Below are positions 1-8,988 of a DNA stretch of 64,000 nt, in pieces. The DNA comes from JAVBSN01 sp031556525. Its GTDB lineage: Bacteria > Bacillota > Clostridia > Lachnospirales > Lachnospiraceae. The notes beneath the pieces were generated by a model, which ran no database searches, was not told the DNA's origin, and was given only the letters and a program-made list of their open reading frames with translations. The DNA is taken from contig JAVBSS010000014.1 in assembly GCA_031556525.1 (NCBI GenBank), positions 1 to 64,000 of the forward strand, written 5' to 3'. Positions within the stretch are counted from its first letter, which is position 1. Every line of letters starts with the position of its first letter. A program made the translations under genes and the position numbers.

Positions 1-1141
1 ATTGAGGATGTAATAATGTATCTAAGTTTCTAGGATCGATCATAGCAACAGCTTTCTCTTCTGTGATCATTCCTTCATCTACTAAATCACAAGCAATCTT
101 TAATGCAGCTTGTGCAGTTCTCTTACCATTACGAGTTTGTAGCATATAAAGTTTCTTATCTTCGATAGTGAACTCCATATCCTGCATATCTCTGTAGTGA
201 TCTTCTAATTTATCACAGATTGCGATAAACTCATCATATACTGCAGGCATAACTTCTTTTAATTGAGAAATCTTTTGTGGTGTACGAACACCAGCAACAA
301 CGTCTTCACCTTGAGCATTCATTAAGAACTCACCCATAAGTTTCTTCTCTCCGTTACCTGGATCACGAGTAAACGCAACACCAGTACCTGAAGTATCACC
401 CATGTTACCAAATGCCATCATTTGTACGTTAACTGCTGTACCCCAAGAATAAGGGATATCATTGTCACGACGGTAGATGTTTGCTCTAGGGTTGTCCCAT
501 GAACGGAATACAGCTTTGATAGAATCCATTAATTGCTCCTTAGGATCAGTAGGGAACTCTTGACCAAGCTTATTCTTGTATTCAGCTTTAAATTGATTTG
601 CTAATTCTTTTAAATCTTCAGCAGTAAGGTCTACGTCTTCTGTAATACCTTTCTTCTCTTTCATCTCATCGATAAGCTCTTCAAAATACTTCTTACCAAC
701 TTCCATAACTACGTCAGAGAACATTTGGATAAATCTTCTATAACAATCCCATGCCCAACGTGGATTTCCTGATTTCTCAGCTAATACTTCTACTACTTCT
801 TCATTTAAACCAAGGTTAAGGATTGTATCCATCATACCTGGCATAGATGCTCTAGCACCTGAACGTACTGATACTAATAATGGATTCTCTTTATCACCGA
901 ATTTCTTTCCAGTAATCTCTTCCATCTTAACGATGTTTTCCATGATTTGAGATTGAATCTCTTCACTTATCATTTCACCATCATCATAATATTGTGTACA
1001 AGCTTCTGTTGTAACTGTGAATCCTTGTGGTACAGGAAGACCAAGCTTTGTCATCTCTGCTAAGTTAGATCCCTTTCCTCCAAGAAGATTCTTCATTGTT
1101 GCATCGCCTTCATTAAACAAATAAACCCATTTGTTTGCCAT
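1..1141 (-). CDS. ppdK: Pyruvate, phosphate dikinase, N-terminal part (runs off window edge)
   Basis: Translated from the reverse strand this open frame begins MANKWVYLFNEGDATMKNLL and continues without a stop to base 1, giving about 380 residues of a protein that is normally near 875. The sequence GGKGSNLAEMTKLGLPVPQG and the later SVRSGARASMPGMMDT are signatures of the N-terminal nucleotide-binding region of PPDK, which interconverts pyruvate + ATP + Pi with PEP + AMP + PPi. The catalytic phosphohistidine and PEP domains lie outside the window. The ATG is preceded by AGGAGG at good spacing. Its own promoter is suggested upstream (1214-1242). In related anaerobes PPDK works in glycolysis/gluconeogenesis with PPi. 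Confidence 0.96.
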   Translation of the reverse strand, partial: MANKWVYLFNEGDATMKNLLGGKGSNLAEMTKLGLPVPQGFTVTTEACTQYYDDGEMISEEIQSQIMENIVKMEEITGKKFGDKENPLLVSVRSGARASMPGMMDTILNLGLNEEVVEVLAEKSGNPRWAWDCYRRFIQMFSDVVMEVGKKYFEELIDEMKEKKGITEDVDLTAEDLKELANQFKAEYKNKLGQEFPTDPKEQLMDSIKAVFRSWDNPRANIYRRDNDIPYSWGTAVNVQMMAFGNMGDTSGTGVAFTRDPGNGEKKLMGEFLMNAQGEDVVAGVRTPQKISQLKEVMPAVYDEFIAICDKLEDHYRDMQDMEFTIEDKKLYMLQTRNGKRTAQAALKIACDLVDEGMITEEKAVAMIDPRNLDTLLHPQ

Positions 1142-1213
1142 TTGTTACTTACCTCCTAAGTATTAAATAATCTAAGTTGTGATCAAATAATTTAGTCCAC
1201 AACACTGTTAACC

Positions 1214-1242
1214 ATTATACCATAATTTTGTATATTTTGAAG
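1214..1242 (-). promoter_or_regulatory. Putative sigma-A promoter of ppdK
   Basis: On the reverse strand a perfect TATAAT (1219-1214) sits 17 bases after a weak -35 CTTCAA (1242-1237), about 70 bases upstream of the ppdK start. The rest of the gap 1142-1329 is A/T-rich and shows nothing else I can support. Confidence 0.5.
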
Positions 1243-1329
1243 TGTTTTTTTAATAAATTTAAATAAAATCCATGTAAATTTGTATTTTAATATTTTTATG
1301 TGATATTTTCACGAATTTTCACACTTATT

Positions 1330-2556
1330 TTAGTATCTATTGTCGAAAACTCTTGTTGATTTTTTCTCACTTCGTGGTAAATCGCCTATATCAACTGGTT
1401 TAACAAAAGGTGTTATACCTATTTTATTCTTAAATGCAACTATAAGCTCGCTTTCAACTTCATACTTATTTGCATTTTCTGTAACTTCTATAAATATTGT
1501 TATTATATCTTTTCCATATACATGATCAATAATTATCTGAAATTCACTTGATGCTCCATCTATATCTCTAAGTAGCTCATCAATTTGGCTTGGGAATATA
1601 TTAACACCTTTAACCTTAATCATATCATCCGTACGTCCTATTATTGTATCAATTCTAGGATGTTTGCAACCACACTTACATTCTCCAGTTATCTTTCTAG
1701 ACAAATCATGTGTACGGTATCTTATAAGTGGTGCACCTTGTTTCTTAAGTGTAGTTATAACAATCTCGCCCACTTCTCCATCTTCAACTGGTTCTCCAGT
1801 CTTAGGATCAACTATTTCAATATATATGTAATCGTCAAAATAATGCATTCCACATTCATAATCACAACTAATTGCTATTCCTGGTCCATATACTTCCGTT
1901 AATCCGTATATGTCATATAGACTAACACCTAGTTCTTTGGCAATTCTCTTACGCATTTTATCGCCCCAACGTTCAGAGCCAATAACACCCTTTTTAAGAT
2001 GAATCTTATTTCCAATTCCTCTTTTCTCAATCTCCTCTGCTAATAATAGAGCATATGATGAAGTTGCGCATAACACTGTAGACTTCATATCCATCATCAT
2101 CTTTAATTGCTTGTCTGTATTTCCCGGTCCCATAGGAATTACCATAGCACCTAATTTCTCTGCTCCTGCTTGAAATCCTATTCCTGCAGTCCATAGACCA
2201 TAACCTGGTGTTACATGTATTCTATCAAGATTAGTAACTCCTGCTATCTCATAACATCTCTTAAACATCTCTGCCCAATCATCTACATCCTGTGCAGTGT
2301 AAGGAATAATTACAGGAATTCCTGTTGTTCCTGATGATGAGTGAATTCGCACGACCTCTTCTTCATCTACTGCCATTAATCCTAACGGATAAGCCTCTCT
2401 TAAATCACCTTTCCAAGTAAATGGAAGTTTTCTAAAATCCTCTAGGGAATTAATCTCTTCTACATTGACATCTTTAAATTTTTCTTTGTAAAAACAATCT
2501 CTAGTTGTTAGATTTTTCAATTGCTCTTTTATTAGAGTAAATTGCACATCATTCAT
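1330..2556 (-). CDS. Phenylacetate-CoA ligase family protein (AMP-forming)
   Basis: 408 residues of the PaaK branch of adenylate-forming enzymes. The ATP-binding P-loop SSSGTTG is at residues 73-79, YGLTEVYGPG follows in the middle, then YRTHDLS and RTDDMIKVKGVNIFPSQI near the start of the C-terminal subdomain; a four-cysteine-like CKCGCKHPR patch precedes the latter. It would activate an aryl- or indole-acetate-like acid to its CoA thioester. It directly follows iorB (stop to start 12 bases) with AGGGGGAT as ribosome binding site, so it is the third gene of the ior operon. That context suggests it acts on acids linked to the IOR reaction, as in archaeal and clostridial aromatic amino acid breakdown; the exact substrate cannot be read from sequence. 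Confidence 0.9.
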   Translation of the reverse strand: MNDVQFTLIKEQLKNLTTRDCFYKEKFKDVNVEEINSLEDFRKLPFTWKGDLREAYPLGLMAVDEEEVVRIHSSSGTTGIPVIIPYTAQDVDDWAEMFKRCYEIAGVTNLDRIHVTPGYGLWTAGIGFQAGAEKLGAMVIPMGPGNTDKQLKMMMDMKSTVLCATSSYALLLAEEIEKRGIGNKIHLKKGVIGSERWGDKMRKRIAKELGVSLYDIYGLTEVYGPGIAISCDYECGMHYFDDYIYIEIVDPKTGEPVEDGEVGEIVITTLKKQGAPLIRYRTHDLSRKITGECKCGCKHPRIDTIIGRTDDMIKVKGVNIFPSQIDELLRDIDGASSEFQIIIDHVYGKDIITIFIEVTENANKYEVESELIVAFKNKIGITPFVKPVDIGDLPRSEKKSTRVFDNRY

Positions 2557-2568
2557 TCCTATATCCCC

Positions 2569-3150
2569 CTATACTAATTCTTTTCCAAGTTCAAGTGCCT
2601 TAATATTTATATCATGCACTTTCTCTGGTAATCTTTTTAATAAAGCTTGCTTAACTTCATCTATACTAATATCTAATTTTCCAGTTGCTACTCCTGCTCC
2701 AAGTAAAGCTACATTAAGAACTCTCGGACTATTACATTCTTCACAAATAGCTTCGCCATCAACGATGATTACTTTACTAACATTTGCTCTAATGTAATCT
2801 ATCATCTCTGTTCCTTCATACGAAGAATTACTAAGGGTTGCTGTAACAGGTTTAACTGCTTTAGAGCTAACTATTACAACACCATCTTCTTTTAGATATG
2901 CTAGATTACGAACTACTTCTGCTGGTTCAAATCCAATAATAATATCTGCACTATTTACCGGTATAAGTGGTGAATGTATATCATTACCTATTCTTACATG
3001 AGATACAACTGAACCACCACGTTGAGCCATTCCTATAGTCTCTGTAGTCTTAACTTCTGAGCCTTTATTAATTGCCGCGTCAGCTAATACCTTAGCTGCA
3101 AGAACAGTTCCTTGTCCTCCAACGCCACATAGCAAACAATTTTTAATCAT
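2569..3150 (-). CDS. iorB: Indolepyruvate ferredoxin oxidoreductase, beta subunit
   Basis: 193 residues, starting MIKNCLLCGVGGQGTVLAAK. The GVGGQGT loop and ETIGMAQRGGSVVSHVRIG stretch are typical of the gamma-like domain of 2-oxoacid:ferredoxin oxidoreductases, which in IOR is the separate beta subunit. With IorA it oxidatively decarboxylates aryl pyruvates from aromatic amino acids to aryl-acetyl-CoA, reducing ferredoxin. It starts one base after the iorA stop, so translation is probably coupled. Length and motif order match the family. Confidence 0.95.
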   Translation of the reverse strand: MIKNCLLCGVGGQGTVLAAKVLADAAINKGSEVKTTETIGMAQRGGSVVSHVRIGNDIHSPLIPVNSADIIIGFEPAEVVRNLAYLKEDGVVIVSSKAVKPVTATLSNSSYEGTEMIDYIRANVSKVIIVDGEAICEECNSPRVLNVALLGAGVATGKLDISIDEVKQALLKRLPEKVHDINIKALELGKELV

Positions 3151-3151
3151 A

Positions 3152-4945
3152 TTATTCTACCTCCTTTATTGCATCCACAGGGCATACGTTCGCACACACT
3201 GAACATCCAAAACATAACGAAGGTTCTACATATGGTTTTCCTTCTTTTAATACAATTGCTGGACAACCTAATTCTTTGATACATTTTTTACAATTAATAC
3301 ATTTATCATTATCAATCTTATATCCTGTTGATGGCTTAGATACTGCTATACATGGCGATTTGAATATTATTGCCTTAACACCATCTAACTGCGCAACTTC
3401 TTTTACAAGATCTACTGCTTTATCAAGTTCTAGTGGATTAGCAGTAACTACCTTAGTTACACCAATAGCTTCTAAAATTTTAACTATACTTATCTTATCA
3501 ACAACGTTACCCATCATTGTCTTACCAGTTCCTGGATGTGGTTGATGTCCTGTCATTGCAGTAGTAGAGTTATCCAATACAATAAGTGTCATATTCGCTT
3601 CGTTATATACTGCATTTACTACACCAGTTATTCCTGATGCGAAGAATGTTGAATCTCCAATAAATGCAAAATTATAAGCTTCCGCATCAATTCTTCCTAA
3701 ACCTTGTGCCATAGTAACATCTGCACCCATACATAGGCATACATCTACCATATCAAGTGGCATTGCATTTCCCAATGTATAACAACCTATATCACCTGCA
3801 AAATATGCCTTCTTACCAGCCATAGCTTTCTTAACTGCATAGAAGGATGCTCTATGAGGACAGCCTGCACATAATACTGGCGGTCTTATAGGTAGTTCAG
3901 GCGTTGCTGGAAGTTCTTTATTTTCATCACTTAATTTCTCACCTAAAAATAATTTTATTGCTTTATTAATAGCTAGTACAGTATTTTCACCTGCATTAGC
4001 AATATCTCCAGTTAATTTACCTTTAACTGTAACCTGCTTATTATATTTACCTGCTAAATATGTTAACTCTCTTTCAATTACAGGATCTAATTCTTCTACT
4101 ACTAATACTTCATCTAATCCCTCTAAAAAAGAAACTGCTAATTTCTCTGGGAAAGGATTAGGTGTAGCTATTTTAAGAACTTTAATATCTTCTCTATCTC
4201 CAATTACTTCTCTAACATATTCATAACTTACACCATGTGCTGCAATACCTTTAACGCCAGTTCCAGTAAGTGTATTAAATCTATATGAACTAAATTCATC
4301 TGCAAGTTTAACTAACTTCTCTTCAATCTTTATATGATTGTTATATGTTAATCTTGGGAAGATTACCCATCTTGAAGAATCTTTAATAAATCCTTCTGGT
4401 CTATTAACATATCTATCTTCTGAAACATCTATAGTTTGGTATCCATGACACACTCTTGTTGTTGGTCTAAATATTACTGGCTCATTATATTTTTCCGAAT
4501 ATTCAAATGCATCTTGAATCATCTCATAAGCTTCACTTGGGGAACTTGGATCGAATACCATTAACTTTGCAAACTTTGCAAAATGTCTTGTATCTTGTTC
4601 TGTCTGTGACGATATTGGACCTGGATCATCAGCAACAACTATAACCATACCTCCCTTAACGCCTACATAATTAAGACTCATTAATGGATCAGAGGCCACA
4701 TTAAGTCCAACTTGCTTCATTGTAACCATTACTCTAGCACCTGAGTATGCTGCGCCTGCCGCTACTTCTAAGGCTACTTTCTCATTTACAGACCACTCTA
4801 CATATATATCACCCGAATTATTTTTTGCTATTGTCTCAAGAACTTCTGTTGAAGGTGTTCCTGGATAACCAGCCACAAGATTAACTCCTGCCTTAACTGC
4901 ACCTAGAGCTATTGCTTCATTGCCCATCACTAATTTTTTTGCCAT
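3152..4945 (-). CDS. iorA: Indolepyruvate ferredoxin oxidoreductase, alpha subunit
   Basis: 597 residues. The N-terminal pyrimidine-binding domain has VAGYPGTPSTEVLE; the thiamine diphosphate region shows CAGCPHR, GDIGCYTLG and FIGDSTFFASG with a following DNSTTAMTG; the C-terminus carries two [4Fe-4S] ferredoxin motifs (Cys549/552/555/561 and Cys578/581/584/588). This is the full domain order of IorA, the ThDP catalytic subunit that decarboxylates arylpyruvates and passes electrons to ferredoxin. First gene of an iorA-iorB-paaK-like operon; AAGGTGAT precedes the ATG and a promoter with a palindromic spacer lies just upstream. Confidence 0.97.
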   Translation of the reverse strand: MAKKLVMGNEAIALGAVKAGVNLVAGYPGTPSTEVLETIAKNNSGDIYVEWSVNEKVALEVAAGAAYSGARVMVTMKQVGLNVASDPLMSLNYVGVKGGMVIVVADDPGPISSQTEQDTRHFAKFAKLMVFDPSSPSEAYEMIQDAFEYSEKYNEPVIFRPTTRVCHGYQTIDVSEDRYVNRPEGFIKDSSRWVIFPRLTYNNHIKIEEKLVKLADEFSSYRFNTLTGTGVKGIAAHGVSYEYVREVIGDREDIKVLKIATPNPFPEKLAVSFLEGLDEVLVVEELDPVIERELTYLAGKYNKQVTVKGKLTGDIANAGENTVLAINKAIKLFLGEKLSDENKELPATPELPIRPPVLCAGCPHRASFYAVKKAMAGKKAYFAGDIGCYTLGNAMPLDMVDVCLCMGADVTMAQGLGRIDAEAYNFAFIGDSTFFASGITGVVNAVYNEANMTLIVLDNSTTAMTGHQPHPGTGKTMMGNVVDKISIVKILEAIGVTKVVTANPLELDKAVDLVKEVAQLDGVKAIIFKSPCIAVSKPSTGYKIDNDKCINCKKCIKELGCPAIVLKEGKPYVEPSLCFGCSVCANVCPVDAIKEVE

Positions 4946-4980
4946 TTTTCATCACCTTTTAGTATATTTTTGCTTTTTTC

Positions 4981-5009
4981 ATTTTACTCTTATCAAGAGT
5001 TACAGTCAA
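4981..5009 (-). promoter_or_regulatory. Promoter of iorA operon with palindrome in the spacer
   Basis: Reverse-strand -35 TTGACT (5009-5004), 17-base spacer, -10 TAAAAT (4986-4981), about 35 bases before the iorA start. The spacer overlaps a perfect inverted repeat ACTCTT-ATC-AAGAGT (4986-5000), a plausible operator for a dimeric regulator. No regulator gene is adjacent. Confidence 0.55.
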
Positions 5010-5014
5010 CTATT

Positions 5015-5050
5015 CAAAAATAAAAGACTAACATTAAATGCTAATCTTTT
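5015..5050 (-). terminator. Intrinsic terminator after the 105-aa zinc-ribbon gene
   Basis: On the reverse strand the arms 5050-5037 and 5035-5022 can pair through about ten or more base pairs including two G-U pairs, followed by a T-rich run (TCTTTTATTTTTG). It sits 20 bases after the stop of the gene at 5070 and just before the iorA promoter. Confidence 0.7.
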
Positions 5051-5069
5051 TACTATCTATATATAATAT

Positions 5070-5387
5070 TTACCTAATATATATCATCAAAAACATTATT
5101 GTCCCTACTATATTTACTATTATTTCAATTCCAATTATTTTAAAACCCATACTAATATATTCTCTCGCCCTTGGATCCTTTCCTATGAGACCGCAACATC
5201 CAAATATAATTGCTAACATAGGCCAAACTATGCATACTAGAATTATCCATATATTTATATATGGAAGCATCCACCTCTTACCTTCTATACCCTGCCCAGG
5301 TTGTACATCACTTACATCCAAATCACAATTAAAACATTTCACCGCTTCATTCCCTAGAACTTCCCCACATTCTGGACATTTTTTCAT
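5070..5387 (-). CDS. Small zinc-ribbon membrane protein (paralog of next gene)
   Basis: 105 residues. It opens with MKKCPECGEVLGNEAVKCFNCDLDV, a CPxCG...CxxC zinc ribbon, followed by hydrophobic segments at about residues 47-68 and 79-103. The start is fixed by GGGGAGA. The zinc ribbon is nearly the same as that of the 164-aa protein encoded just upstream, so the two arose by duplication with divergent membrane parts. Proteins of this build are common in clostridia and have no assigned role; the ribbon would face the cytoplasm. No homologous family name can be given from sequence alone. Confidence 0.8.
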   Translation of the reverse strand: MKKCPECGEVLGNEAVKCFNCDLDVSDVQPGQGIEGKRWMLPYINIWIILVCIVWPMLAIIFGCCGLIGKDPRAREYISMGFKIIGIEIIVNIVGTIMFLMIYIR

Positions 5388-5496
5388 AATTAAATTCTCC
5401 CCATCTCTAATAATATTACAAACACTATTTTTTCATAATATCTAGTATTACTTTAACCTCTAATATTTTTCACTTATACAATTTTAATCACAGATT

Positions 5497-5991
5497 CTAC
5501 GCTTCCAATCCTACTATATATAGATATATTAAATAACACAGTGCTAAAATACAGAAAATCATCGATGCCACTCCAACACCAATACCACATGTTATTACAC
5601 TTTCTTTAAAATCTTTCTTTCCAATTACTTTCATTCCTACACTTGTCAATAATGCAGGTACTATCATGATTCCTGCTAATATTTTCATCTCTATAGTACC
5701 AACTATCGCTCCAAATGCATACAATATTGTTAGTGATATAAATGAAGGTAATATAAACCTTCTTGCAGCCCTTTCTTTAAAAAATACATATCTCATTGAT
5801 GCTACGTACAACAGTAATGCTGGTTGTATAATACAAAGCAACAATTCTCCACCTGTAATTGGCGGAACATATTCCGATTTTGATTCTGATACACAATCTG
5901 TTCCACATTCATCCTCTACATCTCTTCCACACTTAAAACACTTAGCTGCTTCATTCCCTAGCATCTCTCCACATTCTGGACATTGTTTCAT
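5497..5991 (-). CDS. Zinc-ribbon membrane protein, four hydrophobic segments
   Basis: 164 residues: CPECGEMLGNEAAKCFKCGRDV at the N-terminus, a polar linker, then about four hydrophobic segments between residue 45 and the end. Ribosome binding site GGGGAGA precedes the ATG. The N-terminal ribbon matches that of the neighbour at 5070-5387. The 109 bases between the two genes contain no clear terminator, so they may be cotranscribed. Function unknown; possibly a membrane sensor or assembly protein, which is a guess from architecture only. Confidence 0.8.
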   Translation of the reverse strand: MKQCPECGEMLGNEAAKCFKCGRDVEDECGTDCVSESKSEYVPPITGGELLLCIIQPALLLYVASMRYVFFKERAARRFILPSFISLTILYAFGAIVGTIEMKILAGIMIVPALLTSVGMKVIGKKDFKESVITCGIGVGVASMIFCILALCYLIYLYIVGLEA

Positions 5992-6103
5992 AATAAATTC
6001 TCCCCTTTAAATTGTTTATCTATAATCAATACTTGTGCCCTAATAAACAAGTTGCAAATTTCCATATATCTGTCAACAAGATTGAATCAACCGTATAATT
6101 ACT

Positions 6104-6150
6104 AAAAAAACAGCTATTATATAATAATTTCTATATCATATAATAGCTGT
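6104..6150 (-). terminator. Intrinsic terminator of glyS
   Basis: Perfect stem ACAGCTATTATAT/ATATAATAGCTGT with a run of seven T on the reverse strand (plus-strand A run 6104-6110). It lies 20 bases after the glyS stop and closes the leftward M16-era-recO-glyS run. Confidence 0.9.
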
Positions 6151-6171
6151 CTAGTCTTATAATCTTAATAT

Positions 6172-7560
6172 TTAAAAATCAAATTTCTTTTCAAAATATT
6201 CCTTCAAATCAGTAATCTTAATACGTTCTTGCTCCATTGTATCTCTATCACGAACAGTAACTGATTGATCCTCTTCTGAATCAAAGTCATAAGTAATACA
6301 GAAAGGTGTACCAATCTCATCTTGTCTTCTATATCTCTTACCTATATTACCTCTATCATCAAATTCGCAATTATATGTCTTGCATAACTCTGTAAACACC
6401 TTCTCTGCACCTTCATTAAGCTTCTTAGATAATGGTAATACACCAATCTTTACAGGAGCAAGTGCTGGATGGAAGTGTAATACTGTACGAACATCTCCGC
6501 CTTCTAATTCTTCTTCATCATATGCACCACATAAGAATGCCAAAGTTACTCTATCTGCACCCAATGATGGTTCTACAACATAAGGAATATATTTTGTTTT
6601 CTTCTCATCGTCAAAATATTCTAATGATTCTTTTGATTCATTTTGATGTTGAGTTAAATCATAGTCTGTTCTATCTGCAATACCCCATAATTCACCCCAA
6701 CCAAATGGGAATAAAAATTCGATATCAGTAGTTGCCTTACTATAGAAAGATAATTCCTCCGCATCATGGTCACGAACTCTCATCTCTTCTTCTTTCATTC
6801 CAAGAGATATTAACCAATCTATACAAAATTGTTTCCAATATGCAAACCATTCTAAATCTGTATCTGGCTCACAGAAAAACTCTAATTCCATTTGCTCAAA
6901 CTCACGAGTTCTAAATGTAAAGTTACCTGGTGTAATCTCATTTCTAAATGATTTACCTATTTGTCCAATTCCAAATGGAATCTTCTTTCTTGAAGTTCTT
7001 TGTACATTCTTAAAGTTAACAAATATACCTTGTGCTGTCTCTGGTCGTAAATATACTGTATTCCTCGCATCCTCTGTTACACCTTGGAAAGTCTTAAACA
7101 TAAGATTAAATTGACGAATATCTGTAAAGTTATGACTTCCGCAAGTAGGACAAGCTATGTTATGTTCTTCTATATATTTAGCCATCTCATCATTCGACCA
7201 TGCATCTACGGAACCTTCTATAGTTATTCCATTCTCCATCATATAATCTTCTATAATCTTGTCAGCTCTAAATCTTTCATGACAATCTTTACAATCCATT
7301 AAAGGATCAGAAAAACTACCTAAATGTCCTGATGCAACCCATGTTTGTGGATTCATTAAAATAGCACAATCAACACCAACATTATATGGATTCTCTTGAA
7401 TAAACTTCTTCCACCAAGCTTTTTTAACATTATTTTTAAGTTCAACACCTAGATTACCATAATCCCAAGTATTAGCAAGACCTCCATAGATCTCAGAACC
7501 TGGATATACAAAACCTCTTGCTTTCGCTAAAGCCGTAACCTTTTCCATTGTCTTTTCCAT
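6172..7560 (-). CDS. glyS: Glycyl-tRNA synthetase, single-chain (dimeric) type
   Basis: 462 residues from the ATG at 7560, beginning MEKTMEKVTALAKARGFVYP. Class II motifs are present: GSFSDPLMDCKDCHERFRAD, RPETAQGIFVNFKNV, GIGQIGKSFRNEI(TP) and FTFRTREFEQMELEFF, then the C-terminal anticodon-binding domain. It charges tRNA-Gly. An in-frame GTG at 7575 exists but it overlaps the GAGGA ribosome binding site that serves the ATG, so the shorter start is chosen. Gap to the upstream lipoprotein gene is about 50 bases, with no room for a T-box leader; it is probably cotranscribed. Confidence 0.97.
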   Translation of the reverse strand: MEKTMEKVTALAKARGFVYPGSEIYGGLANTWDYGNLGVELKNNVKKAWWKKFIQENPYNVGVDCAILMNPQTWVASGHLGSFSDPLMDCKDCHERFRADKIIEDYMMENGITIEGSVDAWSNDEMAKYIEEHNIACPTCGSHNFTDIRQFNLMFKTFQGVTEDARNTVYLRPETAQGIFVNFKNVQRTSRKKIPFGIGQIGKSFRNEITPGNFTFRTREFEQMELEFFCEPDTDLEWFAYWKQFCIDWLISLGMKEEEMRVRDHDAEELSFYSKATTDIEFLFPFGWGELWGIADRTDYDLTQHQNESKESLEYFDDEKKTKYIPYVVEPSLGADRVTLAFLCGAYDEEELEGGDVRTVLHFHPALAPVKIGVLPLSKKLNEGAEKVFTELCKTYNCEFDDRGNIGKRYRRQDEIGTPFCITYDFDSEEDQSVTVRDRDTMEQERIKITDLKEYFEKKFDF

Positions 7561-7609
7561 TAAATATTTCCTCACTCTTCTATCATTATTAAAACAGCAT
7601 TAAGCTATA

Positions 7610-8167
7610 TTATTTATAAATTATATATCCAATATTATTATCCATTATCGATACCGTATTATCTTCATTCAAAGTAAGTACATTATTATAATACTTCATA
7701 GTTTTAATGTATACTTCTGTATCTACATCAATAGTTAACACATTATATGTTCCATCAATATCTCCTACAGTTGTATCAGTTCCTTTTGCATCAACAAAAT
7801 CACCTGTCAATTTGGAATCACTAACCTTCTCTATAGAAAATTCAGTTCCATTAAAAGCATTATAATCTTCAATGCTATTGTAATTCATAATTAATTTAAC
7901 AATCTTATTTTCTTCTGTATATGACTCAAGAGAAATAGTATCTTCTCCCTTTTTTTGATTATAATCACTAACTGCATCTGTAACAAATCTTTCTAAATCA
8001 TCTATACTAAATGAAGACTCTGTATAATCTTCTACAGATACATCTGTAATACTTCCATCCTTATTTATAATAAATGTATTCTCTGTTGCATCCTTTGATA
8101 TATTAGTACATCCTGTTACCATTGACGCAAGAAGAATAATTCCTACTATTAATCCAATTTTCTTCAT
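7610..8167 (-). CDS. Putative lipoprotein
   Basis: 185 residues from the ATG at 8167, with N-terminus MKKIGLIVGIILLASMVTGC: a lipoprotein signal peptide with lipobox VTGC and cysteine 20 as modified residue. The rest is a secreted domain rich in Asp, Thr and Ser with repeated short beta-like segments and no motif I recognise. A longer in-frame start at 8215 would place a charged extension before the signal peptide and is rejected; GGAAGGGTGG precedes the chosen ATG. It sits between recO and glyS in the same orientation. Lachnospiraceae often have such a lipoprotein here; role unknown. Confidence 0.85.
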   Translation of the reverse strand: MKKIGLIVGIILLASMVTGCTNISKDATENTFIINKDGSITDVSVEDYTESSFSIDDLERFVTDAVSDYNQKKGEDTISLESYTEENKIVKLIMNYNSIEDYNAFNGTEFSIEKVSDSKLTGDFVDAKGTDTTVGDIDGTYNVLTIDVDTEVYIKTMKYYNNVLTLNEDNTVSIMDNNIGYIIYK

Positions 8168-8227
8168 AACTTCCACCCTTCCTTTATTAACTTTCTTATT
8201 GTACTCTGTAATCATCTATTTTTCAAG

Positions 8228-8968
8228 CTAAAATACGTCAAGAATCTCCAAAGATTTAAATTTCTTATCTACATGTAATGGCATATATCTATTAACTATC
8301 ATCTTAAGCTCATCCAATACATATTCCGATACTTTAAAAGTATATAATTTCTCTACTCTATTACTTATAATATACTGAACCGTATATATAGTAGATTCAC
8401 TTATAGTAATAGAATCCGCATATGATTTCTCACATTTATTACACAAAAAGCCACCCGCATTTGCATCAAATGCTACAATCTTATCAGATGAATCGCATTT
8501 AACGCAACTAAAGCAATATATAGCTTCTCCATCTAACGCTAACATTTTAATTTCAAAAATCCTCCTTATCAAATCATAAGGTTGTATGTTTTTAATCAAT
8601 GCTTTAAAACTTAAATATAACAAATTAATAATATCCTTGTCACAATTTCCTTCCATAGTAAGATATTCTATAACTTCACAAAAATATCTTCCATAGCACA
8701 CCTTCTCCAAATCTTCTTTTACTTCCGTAAAATAATCTTCTATCTGTGCTCCTACTAATTTGTATGCATCATAGCTTTCATACACTGAAAAAGAACCGTA
8801 ATTAAACGGCTGACATGCTGCCATTAAAATATTACCTGGTCGTCTTACATTCCTAGCAAAAGTTGTTATCTTTCCTCTTTCTTTAGTAAGAATCACTACT
8901 CTCTTGTCATAATCTCCTACCAAAGTACTACTAAGAACTATTCCTTTCAATGTGATTTGTGGACGCAT
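8228..8968 (-). CDS. recO: DNA repair protein RecO
   Basis: 246 residues. The N-terminal OB-fold begins ITLKGIVLSSTLVGDYDKRVVILTKERGK, and the C-terminal part holds a zinc-finger-like CFSCVKC...FLCNKC pattern near residues 150-185. RecO loads RecA on single-stranded DNA with RecR in recombinational repair. The gene follows era by 20 bases, the standard clostridial era-recO order. Confidence 0.95.
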   Translation of the reverse strand: MRPQITLKGIVLSSTLVGDYDKRVVILTKERGKITTFARNVRRPGNILMAACQPFNYGSFSVYESYDAYKLVGAQIEDYFTEVKEDLEKVCYGRYFCEVIEYLTMEGNCDKDIINLLYLSFKALIKNIQPYDLIRRIFEIKMLALDGEAIYCFSCVKCDSSDKIVAFDANAGGFLCNKCEKSYADSITISESTIYTVQYIISNRVEKLYTFKVSEYVLDELKMIVNRYMPLHVDKKFKSLEILDVF

Positions 8969-8988
8969 ACTTATATCCTTCTTCCTAA

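Noticed and set aside
1585..1902. Opposite-strand frames inside paaK-like and many other genes
   Set aside because: They overlap well-supported genes, lack ribosome binding sites and family motifs.
7561..7575. GTG start for glyS
   Set aside because: It forms part of the GAGGA ribosome binding site for the ATG at 7560.
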